Position numbers and translations under genes: made by a program
Source of the DNA: Saprospirales bacterium
GTDB lineage: Bacteria; Bacteroidota; Bacteroidia; Chitinophagales; Saprospiraceae
Assembly (NCBI GenBank): GCA_002698985.1
Contig: PAAY01000039.1
Coordinates: forward strand, 1 to 64,000
Direction of reading: 5' to 3'
Length of the DNA stretch: 64,000 bases
Notes under the pieces: generated by a model
Told to the model about the DNA's origin: nothing
The model's database searches: none
The model's input: the letters and a program-made list of their open reading frames with translations, nothing else
Shown: positions 44,053 to 53,785 of the stretch, in pieces
Numbering within the stretch: position 1 is the first letter of the stretch
Layout: every line of letters starts with the position of its first letter

Positions 44053-46590
44053 ATGTTCAAGCGAATCCTTCCCCTTTTGCTTTGCATCAGCTTTGCAATG
44101 GCCCTGAACGCACAGGACCGCCTTTTATCACCCAATGAATTTTTGCCCCACAAGGTGGGTGAGCAGTTTACCGAACACGCTGCACTGGTGGACTACTACC
44201 GCCACGTTGCTGCCCACAGCAACCGCATCATCTTGCAGGAATTTGGACGCACCAACGAGGAGCGTCCGCAAATACTGGCCATCGTCAGCAGCCCGCAAAA
44301 CCTGGAGCGCATCGAGGAAATCCGCCTCGACAACCTGCGCCGCGCGGGCCTTGCCGAAGGTGAGCCCAGCGACGCCCCACCTGTAGGCATCGTGTGGCTT
44401 GGATTCAGCGTACATGGTAACGAAGCCGCAGGCTCGGAAGCCAGCATGGAGGTCATTTACGAACTGGCCAACCCCGCCAACGGCGAAACCGGCAAGTGGC
44501 TGGAAAACACCGTGGTGCTCATCGAGCCCAGCGTCAACCCCGATGGCTACAGCCGCTATACTTCCTGGTACCGGCAGGCCAGCCCCGCCCTGCCCGACCC
44601 CAACCCCGTGGCACGCGAACACAACGAACCCTGGCCCGGCGGCCGGGTCAACCACTACCTCTACGACCTGAACAGGGACTGGGCCTGGTGCACCCAGGTG
44701 GAGAGCCAGAACCGCATCGCCGTTTACAACGACTGGCTGCCGCATGTTGTAGCGGATTTGCACGAGCAGGGTTACACAGAGCCTTATTACTTCGCGCCTG
44801 CGGCGCAACCCTACCACACCTACCTGACGGACTGGCAATCAAAATTCCAGGACATCATCGGCCGCAACCACGCCCGTTATTTCGACGCCAACGGCTGGCT
44901 TTATTTTACGAAGGAAGTCTTCGACCTCTTCTACCCCAGCTACGGCGACACCTACCCCAGCTTCAACGGAGCCATCGGCATGACCTATGAGCAGGGCGGT
45001 CACTCACGTGCCGGCCGCGCCATCCAACTGCCCAACGGCGACACCCTCACACTGGCCGACCGCGTGGCGCACCACAAAACCACCGCCCTGTCCACCGTGG
45101 AAGTCACTTCGATGAATGCTGCCGATGTAGTAAAGAATTTTGAAGAGCATTACAATTCTTCGCAAAACAACCCGCCGGGTCCGTACAAATCGTTCATCGT
45201 AAAAGCCAACAACGAACCCCACAAACTGAAGCAGTTCACCGAATTGCTGGACCGCCACAAAATCCGTTACGGCACAGCCGGGAAGAAGATCAGCGGCGTG
45301 GCCGGCTACAGCTACCTCACCGGCACCGATACCAAAACCGACGTTGCCGAAGGAGACCTGGTGATCAGTGCCTACCAGCCCAAAGGCATTTTTGCCCAGG
45401 TGCTGCTGGAGCCGGAATCACCGCTGGTGGACTCACTCACCTACGACATCACCGCATGGTCGCTGCTGCACGCCTATGGCTTCGACGCCATTGCGACGAA
45501 ACAAAGAATAGACCCGCAGGGAAGCTTTGCCGTGGAGATGCCCAAAATGGAACAACGCCGCAAGCAGCCCTATGCCTACCTGGTACCCTGGAACAGCACC
45601 AACTGCGCCGCCTTTTTGGCCGAATGCCTGAAACAGGATATCATGGTGCGCTACGCCGAGCAAGCTTTCGAACTGGATAATCGCAAATGGCCGGCAGGCA
45701 CCCTCGTCATCACCCGTGCCGACAACCGAAAACACGAGGATTTTCACGGCGCCGTGGCCGCTGCCGCACAGAAGTTGCAGCAGGAAGTGGTGCCGGCATA
45801 CACCGGCTTCGTGGATGCAGGCAAGGACTTTGGTTCCGAAAATGTGAAGCTGATCGGAAAACCGAAAGTGCTGGTCATTGCCGGTGAAGGAACCTTCAAC
45901 AACGAGTTTGGTCAGCTGTGGTTTTTCTTCGATAAAGAAATCGCCTACCCGGCCACCTACGTTGACATCGATGACTTCCGCAGCGTCAACCTCGACGATT
46001 TCAACACCCTCATCCTGCCCGAGGGCTTCTACCGACTCGACAATGGGGTGATGGACAAGGTGAACAACTGGGTCAGCGCCGGCGGTAAGCTCATTGCCAT
46101 CGGCTACGCCAACAGGCTGCTGGCCGACAAAGAGGGCTTTGCCCTGAAGCGCTTTGCCAGCGATGCCGACAAGAGCGCCGCCGAAAAGGCCGAAGAAGAG
46201 GAAGCCCTGCAGCAACGCACCGCCCGCTACATGGACCGGGTGCGCAGTTCCGTTTCCAACAACATGCCCGGCGCCGTGGTGGAAGTCACCATGGACAACT
46301 CGCACCCGCTGGCCTTTGGCTTTGGCGACAAGTACTTCTCCCTCAAAACCAACAGCCTGCGCTACGACCTGCTGAAAAACGCCTGGAACGTGGGCTACCT
46401 GGCCGAGGATTACAAATCCCACGGCTTCATCGGCTACAAGCTGAAAAAGTCGCTGAAGAATTCCGCCGCCTTTGCCGTACAGCAAAAAGGCCGCGGCAAA
46501 GTGATCTACCTCATCGACAACCCACTGTTCCGCTCTTTCTGGGAGCAGGGAAAGTTGCTCTTTAGCAATGCAGTGTTTTTGGTGGAATGA
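44053..46590 (+). CDS. Secreted M14-family zinc carboxypeptidase
   Basis: This 845-residue exported peptidase is called from the ATG at 44053, which begins a signal peptide (FKRILPLLLCISFAMALNA). The open frame from 43891 runs through a palindrome and is rejected. The N-terminal half carries the M14 fold: FSVHGNEAAGSEASMEV gives the HxxE zinc ligands, VVLIEPSVNPDGYSRY and LNRDWAW form the pocket, VVADLHEQGY the third His, and GMTYEQGGHSRAG the catalytic Glu. The C-terminal half (about 450-845) has alpha/beta segments (LVIAGEGTFNNEFGQLWFFF, LILPEGFYRLDNGVMDKV) like glutamine-amidotransferase-like domains often fused to these peptidases. It probably degrades peptides outside the cell. Confidence 0.88.
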   Translation: MFKRILPLLLCISFAMALNAQDRLLSPNEFLPHKVGEQFTEHAALVDYYRHVAAHSNRIILQEFGRTNEERPQILAIVSSPQNLERIEEIRLDNLRRAGLAEGEPSDAPPVGIVWLGFSVHGNEAAGSEASMEVIYELANPANGETGKWLENTVVLIEPSVNPDGYSRYTSWYRQASPALPDPNPVAREHNEPWPGGRVNHYLYDLNRDWAWCTQVESQNRIAVYNDWLPHVVADLHEQGYTEPYYFAPAAQPYHTYLTDWQSKFQDIIGRNHARYFDANGWLYFTKEVFDLFYPSYGDTYPSFNGAIGMTYEQGGHSRAGRAIQLPNGDTLTLADRVAHHKTTALSTVEVTSMNAADVVKNFEEHYNSSQNNPPGPYKSFIVKANNEPHKLKQFTELLDRHKIRYGTAGKKISGVAGYSYLTGTDTKTDVAEGDLVISAYQPKGIFAQVLLEPESPLVDSLTYDITAWSLLHAYGFDAIATKQRIDPQGSFAVEMPKMEQRRKQPYAYLVPWNSTNCAAFLAECLKQDIMVRYAEQAFELDNRKWPAGTLVITRADNRKHEDFHGAVAAAAQKLQQEVVPAYTGFVDAGKDFGSENVKLIGKPKVLVIAGEGTFNNEFGQLWFFFDKEIAYPATYVDIDDFRSVNLDDFNTLILPEGFYRLDNGVMDKVNNWVSAGGKLIAIGYANRLLADKEGFALKRFASDADKSAAEKAEEEEALQQRTARYMDRVRSSVSNNMPGAVVEVTMDNSHPLAFGFGDKYFSLKTNSLRYDLLKNAWNVGYLAEDYKSHGFIGYKLKKSLKNSAAFAVQQKGRGKVIYLIDNPLFRSFWEQGKLLFSNAVFLVE

Positions 46591-46619
46591 GGAAGTGAAG
46601 AACTGAGGAACTGAGTGCC

Positions 46620-46834
46620 CTCATTCGTTTAGAGGGGTTGAGAGAGGTTTAGAGAAGTTGAGAGGGGTTAAGCTCTGTCGCCCATATACCTCTCTAACCC
46701 AATACTTTAGAACGAACTCAACTCCTATTGACCAGCGGAACTTGCGCCAATTTCAATAGAAAAAGACTTTTTGCCCCGATGCCGATCCCGATCCCGAAGG
46801 ATTTCGGGATTCGGGATATCGGCACGGGGGACTC
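46620..46834 (+). repeat. Composite intergenic element, copy 1
   Basis: Segment A (46620-46683) is a GTTTAGAGAGG-type low-complexity block ending in GTCGCCC. After 82 unrelated bases comes segment B (46766-46834), starting ACTTTTTGCCCCGATGCC and containing nested CCCGA/TCGGG arms. Segment B is identical over 69 of 69 bases, and segment A nearly so, to the inverted copy at 56481-56704. Confidence 0.85.
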
Positions 46835-46908
46835 AGGAACTAAAGAACTGAATTTGCCCTGCTCGATTCCTCAAATCCTCGATTCTTCAATTCCTCAATT
46901 AAAGAATC

Positions 46909-47589
46909 ATGCGTATCAGCCTATTCATTTTTATCGTCGCAATGGCAGCCTGTGCAGGGGAGACAAAGGCCCCGGAGGCTCCAAAAACTGCAGCTCCGGT
47001 GGCTGAAGCCACCCCAGCCGTTGACAGCATCGACTACGACAGCTCTGAATGGACAGAGCTGATCAGGCTGGATTCCACCTTTGTGCTGGATATTCGCTAC
47101 GCAACGACGAACAACTTCACCGGTGAGCAGATTTACGACTGCGGGCGCTGTTTCCTTCGGAAAAAAGCAGCGGAGAAACTGTTGGCCATTCAACGGGAAC
47201 TGCGGGAAAAAGGCCTCGGCCTCAAGCTCTTCGATTGCTACCGGCCCCGGCCTTACCAGTGGAAGCTCTGGGAAAAGGTGCCAAACCCAGCTTACGTTGC
47301 CGATCCCCGCAAAGGCTCCATGCACAACCGGGGTGCCGCCGTTGACCTCACCCTGGTGGACAGCCTCGGCCACGAACTGCCCATGGGCACCGGCTACGAT
47401 TTCTTCGGGCCCGAAGCCCACCACAGCTACACTGCCCTGCCCGACTCCATCCTCGCCAACCGCCGGCTCCTGCTCCAAACCATGGAAGGCCACGGCTTCA
47501 AACACATCCGCACCGAATGGTGGCATTACTCGCTACGCAATGACCTGTCACCGCTGGATGATTGGGTGTGGGGGTGTAATACCTTTTGA
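46909..47589 (+). CDS. D-alanyl-D-alanine dipeptidase (VanX-like, M15D) lipoprotein
   Basis: This is a 226-residue protein. The N-terminal MRISLFIFIVAMAACAGE is a lipoprotein signal (Cys about 15), followed by an Ala/Pro-rich linker. The catalytic domain has DIRYATTNNFTGEQIY, LKLFDCYRPRPYQWKLW, the zinc motif GSMHNRGAAVDLTLVD (SxHxxGxAxD) and EWWHYSL with catalytic Glu and third zinc His. It would cleave D-Ala-D-Ala released from cell walls in the periplasm. Without vanH/vanA neighbours this points to D-Ala recycling, not vancomycin resistance. It is preceded by the composite repeat. Confidence 0.9.
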   Translation: MRISLFIFIVAMAACAGETKAPEAPKTAAPVAEATPAVDSIDYDSSEWTELIRLDSTFVLDIRYATTNNFTGEQIYDCGRCFLRKKAAEKLLAIQRELREKGLGLKLFDCYRPRPYQWKLWEKVPNPAYVADPRKGSMHNRGAAVDLTLVDSLGHELPMGTGYDFFGPEAHHSYTALPDSILANRRLLLQTMEGHGFKHIRTEWWHYSLRNDLSPLDDWVWGCNTF

Positions 47590-47828
47590 GCTTTTGATTA
47601 AAAAAGTACGTGAAGCATTTGCAAGGACAACTTTCCTGACCTACATTAGCTGGCAAGTTTTTCAACGACGCCTATTACATAGTACACAGAACCTGGGGAA
47701 GAAGAGAAGGCATTACCTGAAGAAGACATAGAATTGTAGAGTTTCCGGTGAAGAAATAGGTACTGTTGAGACAGACCAGGAAAAAGTGGTAGGTGTCAAA
47801 AAAAACATCCCTGAACAATTATCTCACT

Positions 47829-49336
47829 ATGAAAAAAGCACTTTTCCCCATCGCGCTGGTATTCACTGCGCTTTCATTATTTGCCCAAAAAGAAGACAAT
47901 GTGTGGTTGTTTGGTGGAATCAATGCACCGGACAGCATCGACGCCACCACCGTATTTGACTTCAGCGGTGGGGGGCGCCGGCCATATTTACTGTTGATGA
48001 ATTCATTGGCTTTTACCAGTGCAGTTCCACCATTTCTGACAAGGATGGCAACTTGCAGCTCTATTCCAATGGGGTGAATATTTATGACGATCAGCACGAA
48101 ATCATTGGCAACGGGGATGAGTTTGCGCCCTCCGACATCTATCCAGCCGGATACGACATGCCTCAGGGAGCGATATTTTTCCCTTTCCCCGGGGCAGCCA
48201 ACAAATACCTGTATTTGCATGGCGAACACGCCTATTACTATGCCGATGATTATTATTTCGTAGATGGTTGCAGCCCGCTGACCTGGTCCGTAATCGAAAA
48301 GGTGGCGGGAGAATGGGAGGTAACCGCAAAACAAACGGTGCTTTCACAAGACACCTTGCACGGCGGAAAATTCACCGGGGTGCTGCACGGAAACGGCAGG
48401 GACTGGTGGCTGATCGTACCACCGGCATTTGGCAGCAACGAATTCCGCAAATACCTGATTGACCCCAATGGCATTCAGCTCCACGACCTGCAGCCCATTG
48501 GCGAAGATTTCTATCCCGGCATGGGGCAGGTGGCCATGTCACCTGACGGCAATTGGCTGGCTTATTACACATGGATCGAGTTTGACCCATTGATTTCGGG
48601 TATTGCCATCGATCTGTACCGATTCGATCGTTGTACGGGGCAATTGAGCGATCCGCTCCGGATTTTTTACGACGATGATTATGGAACCGGTGGAGTGGCA
48701 TTTTCGAAGAGCTCCCGCTTCCTCTACGTTTCGCATCCGTTGTTCATTTATCAGTTCGACCTGTGGGCAAACGACATTGCCGCCTCCCGCACCACGGTGG
48801 CCGAATGGGACGGCTTCGTGGATGCTCAAGGCAATCCCCTCTTTTTCGAACTGCTGAAAACCGCACCAGACGGCCGCATTTACATTACTACTTTCAGCGG
48901 GCAGCCCCCCTCGCGCTACATGGGGGTCATCGAACAACCCGACTCTTTGGGTCTGGCCTGTGATGTGCAACAACACAGCCTGTACCTGCCCACGAACAAC
49001 TACCGAACTGTGCCCAACCAGCCCTTCGGTTTTGGACTGGGAGCCATTGCCGGCAGTCCCTGCGATACGGTGGTGACAGCCGTTGCGGAGAGAATAGCAC
49101 GCACTGCATCCCTCTATCCCAACCCCACCACCTCCCTCCTCCAGGTGGACTTTCCCGCAGCCACCAGCGGCACCCTGCGGCTGCTCAGCATCTCCGGTGT
49201 GGAGCTGCGGCAGTGGAAGGTCAACGGCAGCCGCCAGGCCACGCTGTATTTAGATGAGCTACCGGCAGGCATTTACCTGCTGCAAGTGCCCTTAGCCGAT
49301 GGCAGAACAGAGGTGCACAAGGTGGGGATCTGGTGA
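47829..49336 (+). pseudogene. Frameshifted secreted protein with T9SS type A sorting domain
   Basis: The 5' part (47829 to about 47975) encodes a signal peptide (MKKALFPIALVFTALSLFA) and KEDNVWLFGGINAPDSIDAT, then DFSGG. The rest is in another frame: from about 47972 it reads GAPAIFTVDEFIGFYQCSST and continues to 49336 without a stop. The shift falls in a G6 run (47970-47975); G7 (or G4) would restore one protein of about 502 residues. The C-terminus is a type A sorting domain (ASLYPNPTTSLLQVDF, then LPAGIYLLQVPLADG). The middle resembles beta-propeller-like YVS repeats (MSPDGNWLAYYTW, FSKSSRFLYVSHP). It could be a pseudogene, a sequencing error or phase variation. Confidence 0.75.
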
Positions 49337-49467
49337 GAATTTGGTTAAGAGGGGGTTGAGAAGAGTTGAGAGAAGTTTAGAGGGGGTGCAATGGTACTGG
49401 ACGGTTCAATTCAGTGAGCTACTTTCCCAGATACGGTGGGCTTTCTTCCGAATCCTCCCCACCTTGT

Positions 49468-49475
49468 TAAATTTG
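49468..49475 (+). promoter_or_regulatory. Predicted -7 box for the HD/PycTM-like gene
   Basis: TAAATTTG matches TAnnTTTG, 25 bases before the ATG. TTTC at 49442-49445 is the nearest -33 candidate, at spacing 22. Confidence 0.5.
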
Positions 49476-49500
49476 CGGCTCATTTCTGTAAACTTGCCAC

Positions 49501-50721
49501 ATGAGCAGCACGGCTGAAGACATTTTGGACAGGGTATCAGGGCACCTGGAAGTGTTTTTCCGGAAGCGCATCGAGGATGCCTATGTTTTTCATGAATTCC
49601 AACATACACGGCAGGTGGTGGATGCGGTGGAAGAGCTTTGCAACCACGTGGGCATCGACGGCGAAAAGCGACTGTTGTTGAAAATTGCCGCCTGGTTTCA
49701 TGACGCCGGATATGACAAAGGACCGGAGGGGCATGAACAGCGCAGCGCAGCCTATGCCAGGGAGTTCATGCAAGGCAAGGGTTTTTCCGAAGGGGATATT
49801 GCATTTGTGGAGCGCTGCATTCTGGCCACCAATACCAACACCACCCCCACAGATGAATACGAGATGCTGCTGCGGGATGCGGACCTGAGCCACCTCGGCA
49901 AAGCCAATTATTGGGAGCGCTGCAGCCGCATCCGGCAGGAGCTGGCCCTGACCCGCAACAAGATCATGTCGGAAGCCGAGTGGGTGACCTTCGAAATCGA
50001 TTTTCTGACACGCCACAGCTATTTTACCGAGGCGGCACGGCAACTGTATGGCGAGGGCAAAGCCCGGCACCTGCAACAGCTGTTCAAACACCGCCGAAGG
50101 GTAAGCCCCGAAGCTGCTCCTCCGGTTTTGCCGAAGGCGAAGAAGAAAAAGAAGAAAAAGCAAAACAAGGCCCTCGACGGCACCAAAGACCTGGATTTCA
50201 ACCTGGGCAGGGGGGTGGAGACCATGTACCGCACCACCTACCGCACCCATGTCAACCTGAGCGCCATTGCCGACAACAAGGCCAACATCATGCTGAGTAT
50301 GAACGCCATCGTGCTTAGCATCGCCCTGCCGCAGCTGATGCCCCGTTTCGGCACCGACGCCCGCCTCATCATCCCCTCCTTGATGCTGCTGGCTACCTGC
50401 CTGACGGCTATCATACTGGCCACGCTGGCCACCAAACCCAAAATTACCGAAGGACGTTTCACCCGGGATGACATCGAGAAGCGCAGTGCCAACCTGCTTT
50501 TCTTCGGCAACTTTTACAAAATGAAACTGGATGATTTCCATTGGGGAATGATGGAAATGATACGGGACAAGGACTTCCTGTACAGCTCCATGACGAAGGA
50601 TATTTACTTTCTGGGAGTGGTGCTGGCCAAAAAGTTCCGCTTCCTGAGTTACTGTTATTCGGTGTTCATGTACGGAATGATCGCCACCGTGCTGGCTTTC
50701 GCCGTTTCGTTTTTGATTTAA
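49501..50721 (+). CDS. HD-domain phosphohydrolase fused to a Pycsar-effector-like membrane domain
   Basis: This is a 406-residue two-part protein. The N-terminal HD domain (about 25-190) has His35 in HEFQHTRQVV, WFHDAGYD (His67-Asp68), GHEQRSA and a late DADLSHLG. A Lys-rich linker (212-220) follows. The C-terminal domain has TTYRTHVNLSAIADNKANIM (245-264), two helices (about 262-281, 288-310), a cytoplasmic FFGNFYKMKLDDFHWGM block and a last helix (382-405). This layout matches the PycTM/DUF5706 family of Pycsar membrane effectors. No cyclase gene is adjacent. It may respond to or degrade a nucleotide signal at the membrane, which is inference. Confidence 0.82.
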   Translation: MSSTAEDILDRVSGHLEVFFRKRIEDAYVFHEFQHTRQVVDAVEELCNHVGIDGEKRLLLKIAAWFHDAGYDKGPEGHEQRSAAYAREFMQGKGFSEGDIAFVERCILATNTNTTPTDEYEMLLRDADLSHLGKANYWERCSRIRQELALTRNKIMSEAEWVTFEIDFLTRHSYFTEAARQLYGEGKARHLQQLFKHRRRVSPEAAPPVLPKAKKKKKKKQNKALDGTKDLDFNLGRGVETMYRTTYRTHVNLSAIADNKANIMLSMNAIVLSIALPQLMPRFGTDARLIIPSLMLLATCLTAIILATLATKPKITEGRFTRDDIEKRSANLLFFGNFYKMKLDDFHWGMMEMIRDKDFLYSSMTKDIYFLGVVLAKKFRFLSYCYSVFMYGMIATVLAFAVSFLI

Positions 50722-51241
50722 TGTTGAGAAAGGTTGAGAGGGGTTTGCGACGATGCGCTCTAAACCATATAAACCAGGGATGAGGGATGCCCCGAAAGCT
50801 TTCGGGGGAGGGATGAAAGCGCTAGCGCCTCCAAACTCTACACTATACACCCTACACTCTAAACTCTTTTAACCGCAGAGTTGCACAGAGTTTTAACACA
50901 GAGTTTTAACACAGAGTTTCGCGGAGCTAGAAACTCCAAACTCTACACCCTAAACTTTTTAACCACAGAGTTGAACGGAGTTATTTCACGGAGTTGCACG
51001 GAGTTTTGACACAGAGTTTCGCGGAGCTAGAAACTCCAAACTCTACACTCTAAACCCTACACCCTAAACTTTTTAACCGCAGAGTTGAACTGAGTTTTGA
51101 CACGGAGTTCCACGGAGATGAAAGAGCTAGCGCACACAAACTGACAACTGGCAACTAACATCCTCTATAATCCTCTATAATCCTCTATAATCCTCCATAA
51201 TCCTCCATCCCCGATGAATATCGGGGCCATAATCCTCACAA
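50722..51241. repeat. Gene-free block of nested direct repeats
   Basis: There is no gene here. It contains a GGTTGAGAGGGG block (50722-50745) and a palindrome CCCCGAAAGCTTTCGGGG (50790-50807). TTTTAACCnCAGAGTTG begins at 50867, 50957 and 51071. An exact duplication of CGCGGAGCTAGAAACTCC lies at 50920 and 51019. A 10-bp tandem ATCCTCTATA (five units, about 51160-51207) is followed by CCCCGATGAATATCGGGG. Confidence 0.8.
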
Positions 51242-52372
51242 ATGAAATTCACCCTGCAACATACGGATCCCGGCTCGGCAGCCAGGGCGGGATTGATTGA
51301 GACAGATCACGGTCCCATCGAGACGCCGATTTTTATGCCCGTCGGAACTGTGGGTGCGGTACGGGCCATCCACCAGCACGAGTTGGCTGACCACATCGAG
51401 GCGCAGATCATCCTGGCCAATACCTACCACCTGTACCTGCGCCCCGGCACGGAGGTGCTGAAAACGGTGGGGGGTGTTCACAAATTCATCGGCTGGGAGC
51501 GCCCCATGCTGACCGACAGCGGCGGCTTTCAGGTGTACTCCCTCAGCGATCAGCGGAAGATCAAAGAGGAAGGGGTGGTGTTCAAATCGCACCTGGACGG
51601 GTCGAAGCACCTCTTTACACCGGAAAACGTGATGGACATCCAGCGGGCCATCGGGGCCGACATCATCATGGCCTTTGACGAGTGTACGCCCTACCCCTGT
51701 GAGTACAACTATGCGAAGAAGTCCATGGAGATGACCCACCGCTGGCTGAAGCGCTGCTGCGACCGTTTCGACAGCACGGAAGGGCACTACGGCTACAGCC
51801 AGACGCTTTTTCCCATTGTGCAGGGCAGTGTTTATGAAGATCTTCGCAAACAATCGGCGGAGGTGATCGCCAGCTTCGACCGGGAGGGCAACGCCATCGG
51901 CGGCCTGTCGGTGGGTGAACCGGAGCAGGCCATGTACGACATGACGGAGCTGGTCTGCGAAATTTTGCCGAAGGAAAAACCCCGCTACCTGATGGGCGTG
52001 GGCACCCCGATGAACATCCTGGAGTGCATTGCCCGCGGAGTAGATATGTTCGACTGTGTGCTGCCCACCCGCAATGCCCGCCACGGACTGCTCTACACCG
52101 CAGAAGGCATGATCAACATCAAAAACGAGAAGTGGAAGAACGACCACAGCCCCATCGATGAAAACAGCCCCAGCGCTACCAGCCGCCACCACTCAAAAGC
52201 CTACCTGCGCCACCTGCTCTACAGCAAGGAATACCTGGGCTATCAGCTGGCTTCGCTCCAAAACCTCAGCTTTTTCCTCTGGCTGGTTGGTGAGGCCCGC
52301 AAACACATCCAGGCCGGCGATTTCGCCGCATGGAAAAAGGAAATGGTGGAGAAGATGAGCAGGCGGCTGTGA
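51242..52372 (+). CDS. tgt: Queuine / preQ1 tRNA-guanine transglycosylase
   Basis: Tgt exchanges the wobble guanine of GUN-anticodon tRNAs for preQ1 in queuosine synthesis. The 376-residue TIM-barrel protein has LANTYHLYLRPG, PMLTDSGGFQVYSLSD (Asp92), DECTPYPCEYNYAKKSMEMT, GGLSVGEP, YLMGVGTP and the nucleophile region FDCVLPTRNARHG. The zinc site is odd. The usual CxCx2C plus His near residue 306 reads SPSATSRHH, so all three Cys are absent. I recall Flavobacteriia homologues lacking them too, so this is probably a lineage feature. An LptF/G permease follows. Confidence 0.94.
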   Translation: MKFTLQHTDPGSAARAGLIETDHGPIETPIFMPVGTVGAVRAIHQHELADHIEAQIILANTYHLYLRPGTEVLKTVGGVHKFIGWERPMLTDSGGFQVYSLSDQRKIKEEGVVFKSHLDGSKHLFTPENVMDIQRAIGADIIMAFDECTPYPCEYNYAKKSMEMTHRWLKRCCDRFDSTEGHYGYSQTLFPIVQGSVYEDLRKQSAEVIASFDREGNAIGGLSVGEPEQAMYDMTELVCEILPKEKPRYLMGVGTPMNILECIARGVDMFDCVLPTRNARHGLLYTAEGMINIKNEKWKNDHSPIDENSPSATSRHHSKAYLRHLLYSKEYLGYQLASLQNLSFFLWLVGEARKHIQAGDFAAWKKEMVEKMSRRL

Positions 52373-52385
52373 CGTAGTTGCCGTA

Positions 52386-52407
52386 ACGCCGAACTCCTGT
52401 TCGGCGT
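52386..52407 (+). terminator. Hairpin after tgt
   Basis: ACGCCGAAC (52386-52394) and GTTCGGCGT (52399-52407) form a 9-bp stem with a four-base loop, 14 bases past the stop. No T tract follows. Confidence 0.5.
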
Positions 52408-52642
52408 CCGTCTGCCCGCCAAAGTCGGACAAGTCGCTGCTTGAGCAGGGGAAATTGTCAGAATCGCTGATTAAACGGATTATTGGATTTCGCTGATGTT
52501 CCAAAAAAAAACTCTCAAAAAAACCTCTCAAAAACCTTCAGAAAAACCTCCACTTGTCAACGTCTGGTAAACAGCCTCGCCGTTGCGACAGCGAGTTCGT
52601 TATTTTGGGGCCGGCTTAACCAACAGCAGTTTTTCGATTCGA

Positions 52643-53728
52643 ATGAAGTTGCTCGATAGATACATCCTCCGGAAATTTTTCTCCAGCTTCTTTTTCACGG
52701 TGCTGGTGTTTTCGCTGGTGGCCATCATCATCGATTTCAGTCAGAACGTGGAGGAGTTCATCGACGAGAAACTGCCGGCCGGCCGGGTCATTCAGGAGTT
52801 TTACCTGCCGTTCACCGTATGGATCAACGGGCTGCTTTGGCCCATGTTTGCCTTGATCTCAGTGATCTTTTTCACTTCACGAATGGCCTTCAATTCCGAG
52901 ATAATTGCCATCCTGAATGCCGGCGTGAGCCTTCGCAGGCTGGCCAGGCCCTACCTGGTGGGAGCGGGAATCCTGGCGCTTTTGCACCTGGTGGCCAACC
53001 ACTATGTCATTCCCCACAGCAATAAAACCCGGCTGGATTTTTACCATTCTTACATCCACAAAGAGAGCGACAAAGGGAAGTCCCGGGACATCCACATGTT
53101 CATCAGCCCCGATACCAAGATTTTTGTGAAGGATTATTTCAAGCGCGATTCTTTTGCACGCAATTTCCGGTTGGAGCATTTCGAAGACAATGAGCTGCGT
53201 TGGTTGCTGAAAGCCGAAGAGGCCCGGTGGAAAGGCGCCCCCAACAAGTGGGAACTGAACAAATACGAAATCCGCACTTTTGATGGGATGAAGGAAAGCC
53301 TGGTGATGAACAACCGCGACAAACTGGACACCACCATCAACCTGACCCCTGCCGATTTTGTGCGTTACGACGACACCAAAGAGATGATCCCCACCAACCG
53401 CCTGCAGGATTTCATTGCCGAAGAAAAATTGCGCGGCACGGGCAATACCCGGGTTTACGAAATAGAACTCTACCGCCGTACTGCCGATCCTGTCACGGTC
53501 ATCATCGTCACACTCATCGGCATGGCCATGGCTTCCAGAAAGGTGCGGGGCGGCATGGGCCTTCACCTGGCAATGGGTATCGTCATCGGGGCGCTGTTCG
53601 TGTTCGTAGCCCGCTTTTCCATCACCTTTGCCACCAACGAGGCGCTGCACCCTTTGCTGGGCGTCTGGTTGCCCAACATCGTTTTCGGCATCGTGGCGGT
53701 GATTCTTTTCATGAAGGCGCAGAAATAA
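52643..53728 (+). CDS. LptF/LptG family permease
   Basis: This 361-residue inner-membrane protein is of the YjgP/YjgQ family, which with LptB extracts lipopolysaccharide for transport to the outer membrane. It starts MKLLDRYILRKFFSSFFFTV. Six membrane helices are expected, three N-terminal (about 12-32, 58-80, 100-120) and three C-terminal (about 275-295, 305-322, 333-355). A periplasmic beta-jellyroll-like region of about 150 residues lies between. The start at 52643 is preferred to 52583 because it begins the first helix. tgt followed by such a permease is a frequent order in Bacteroidota. Confidence 0.92.
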   Translation: MKLLDRYILRKFFSSFFFTVLVFSLVAIIIDFSQNVEEFIDEKLPAGRVIQEFYLPFTVWINGLLWPMFALISVIFFTSRMAFNSEIIAILNAGVSLRRLARPYLVGAGILALLHLVANHYVIPHSNKTRLDFYHSYIHKESDKGKSRDIHMFISPDTKIFVKDYFKRDSFARNFRLEHFEDNELRWLLKAEEARWKGAPNKWELNKYEIRTFDGMKESLVMNNRDKLDTTINLTPADFVRYDDTKEMIPTNRLQDFIAEEKLRGTGNTRVYEIELYRRTADPVTVIIVTLIGMAMASRKVRGGMGLHLAMGIVIGALFVFVARFSITFATNEALHPLLGVWLPNIVFGIVAVILFMKAQK

Positions 53729-53785
53729 TCCCGCTCGTTCAACCCGAAGGCTGTTCAATCAATTATTTATACTCAGAACGAAGTG

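Noticed and set aside
46909-47589. Vancomycin resistance gene
   Set aside because: VanX-like dipeptidase occurs alone without vanH, vanA or a regulator, so a cell-wall recycling role is more likely.
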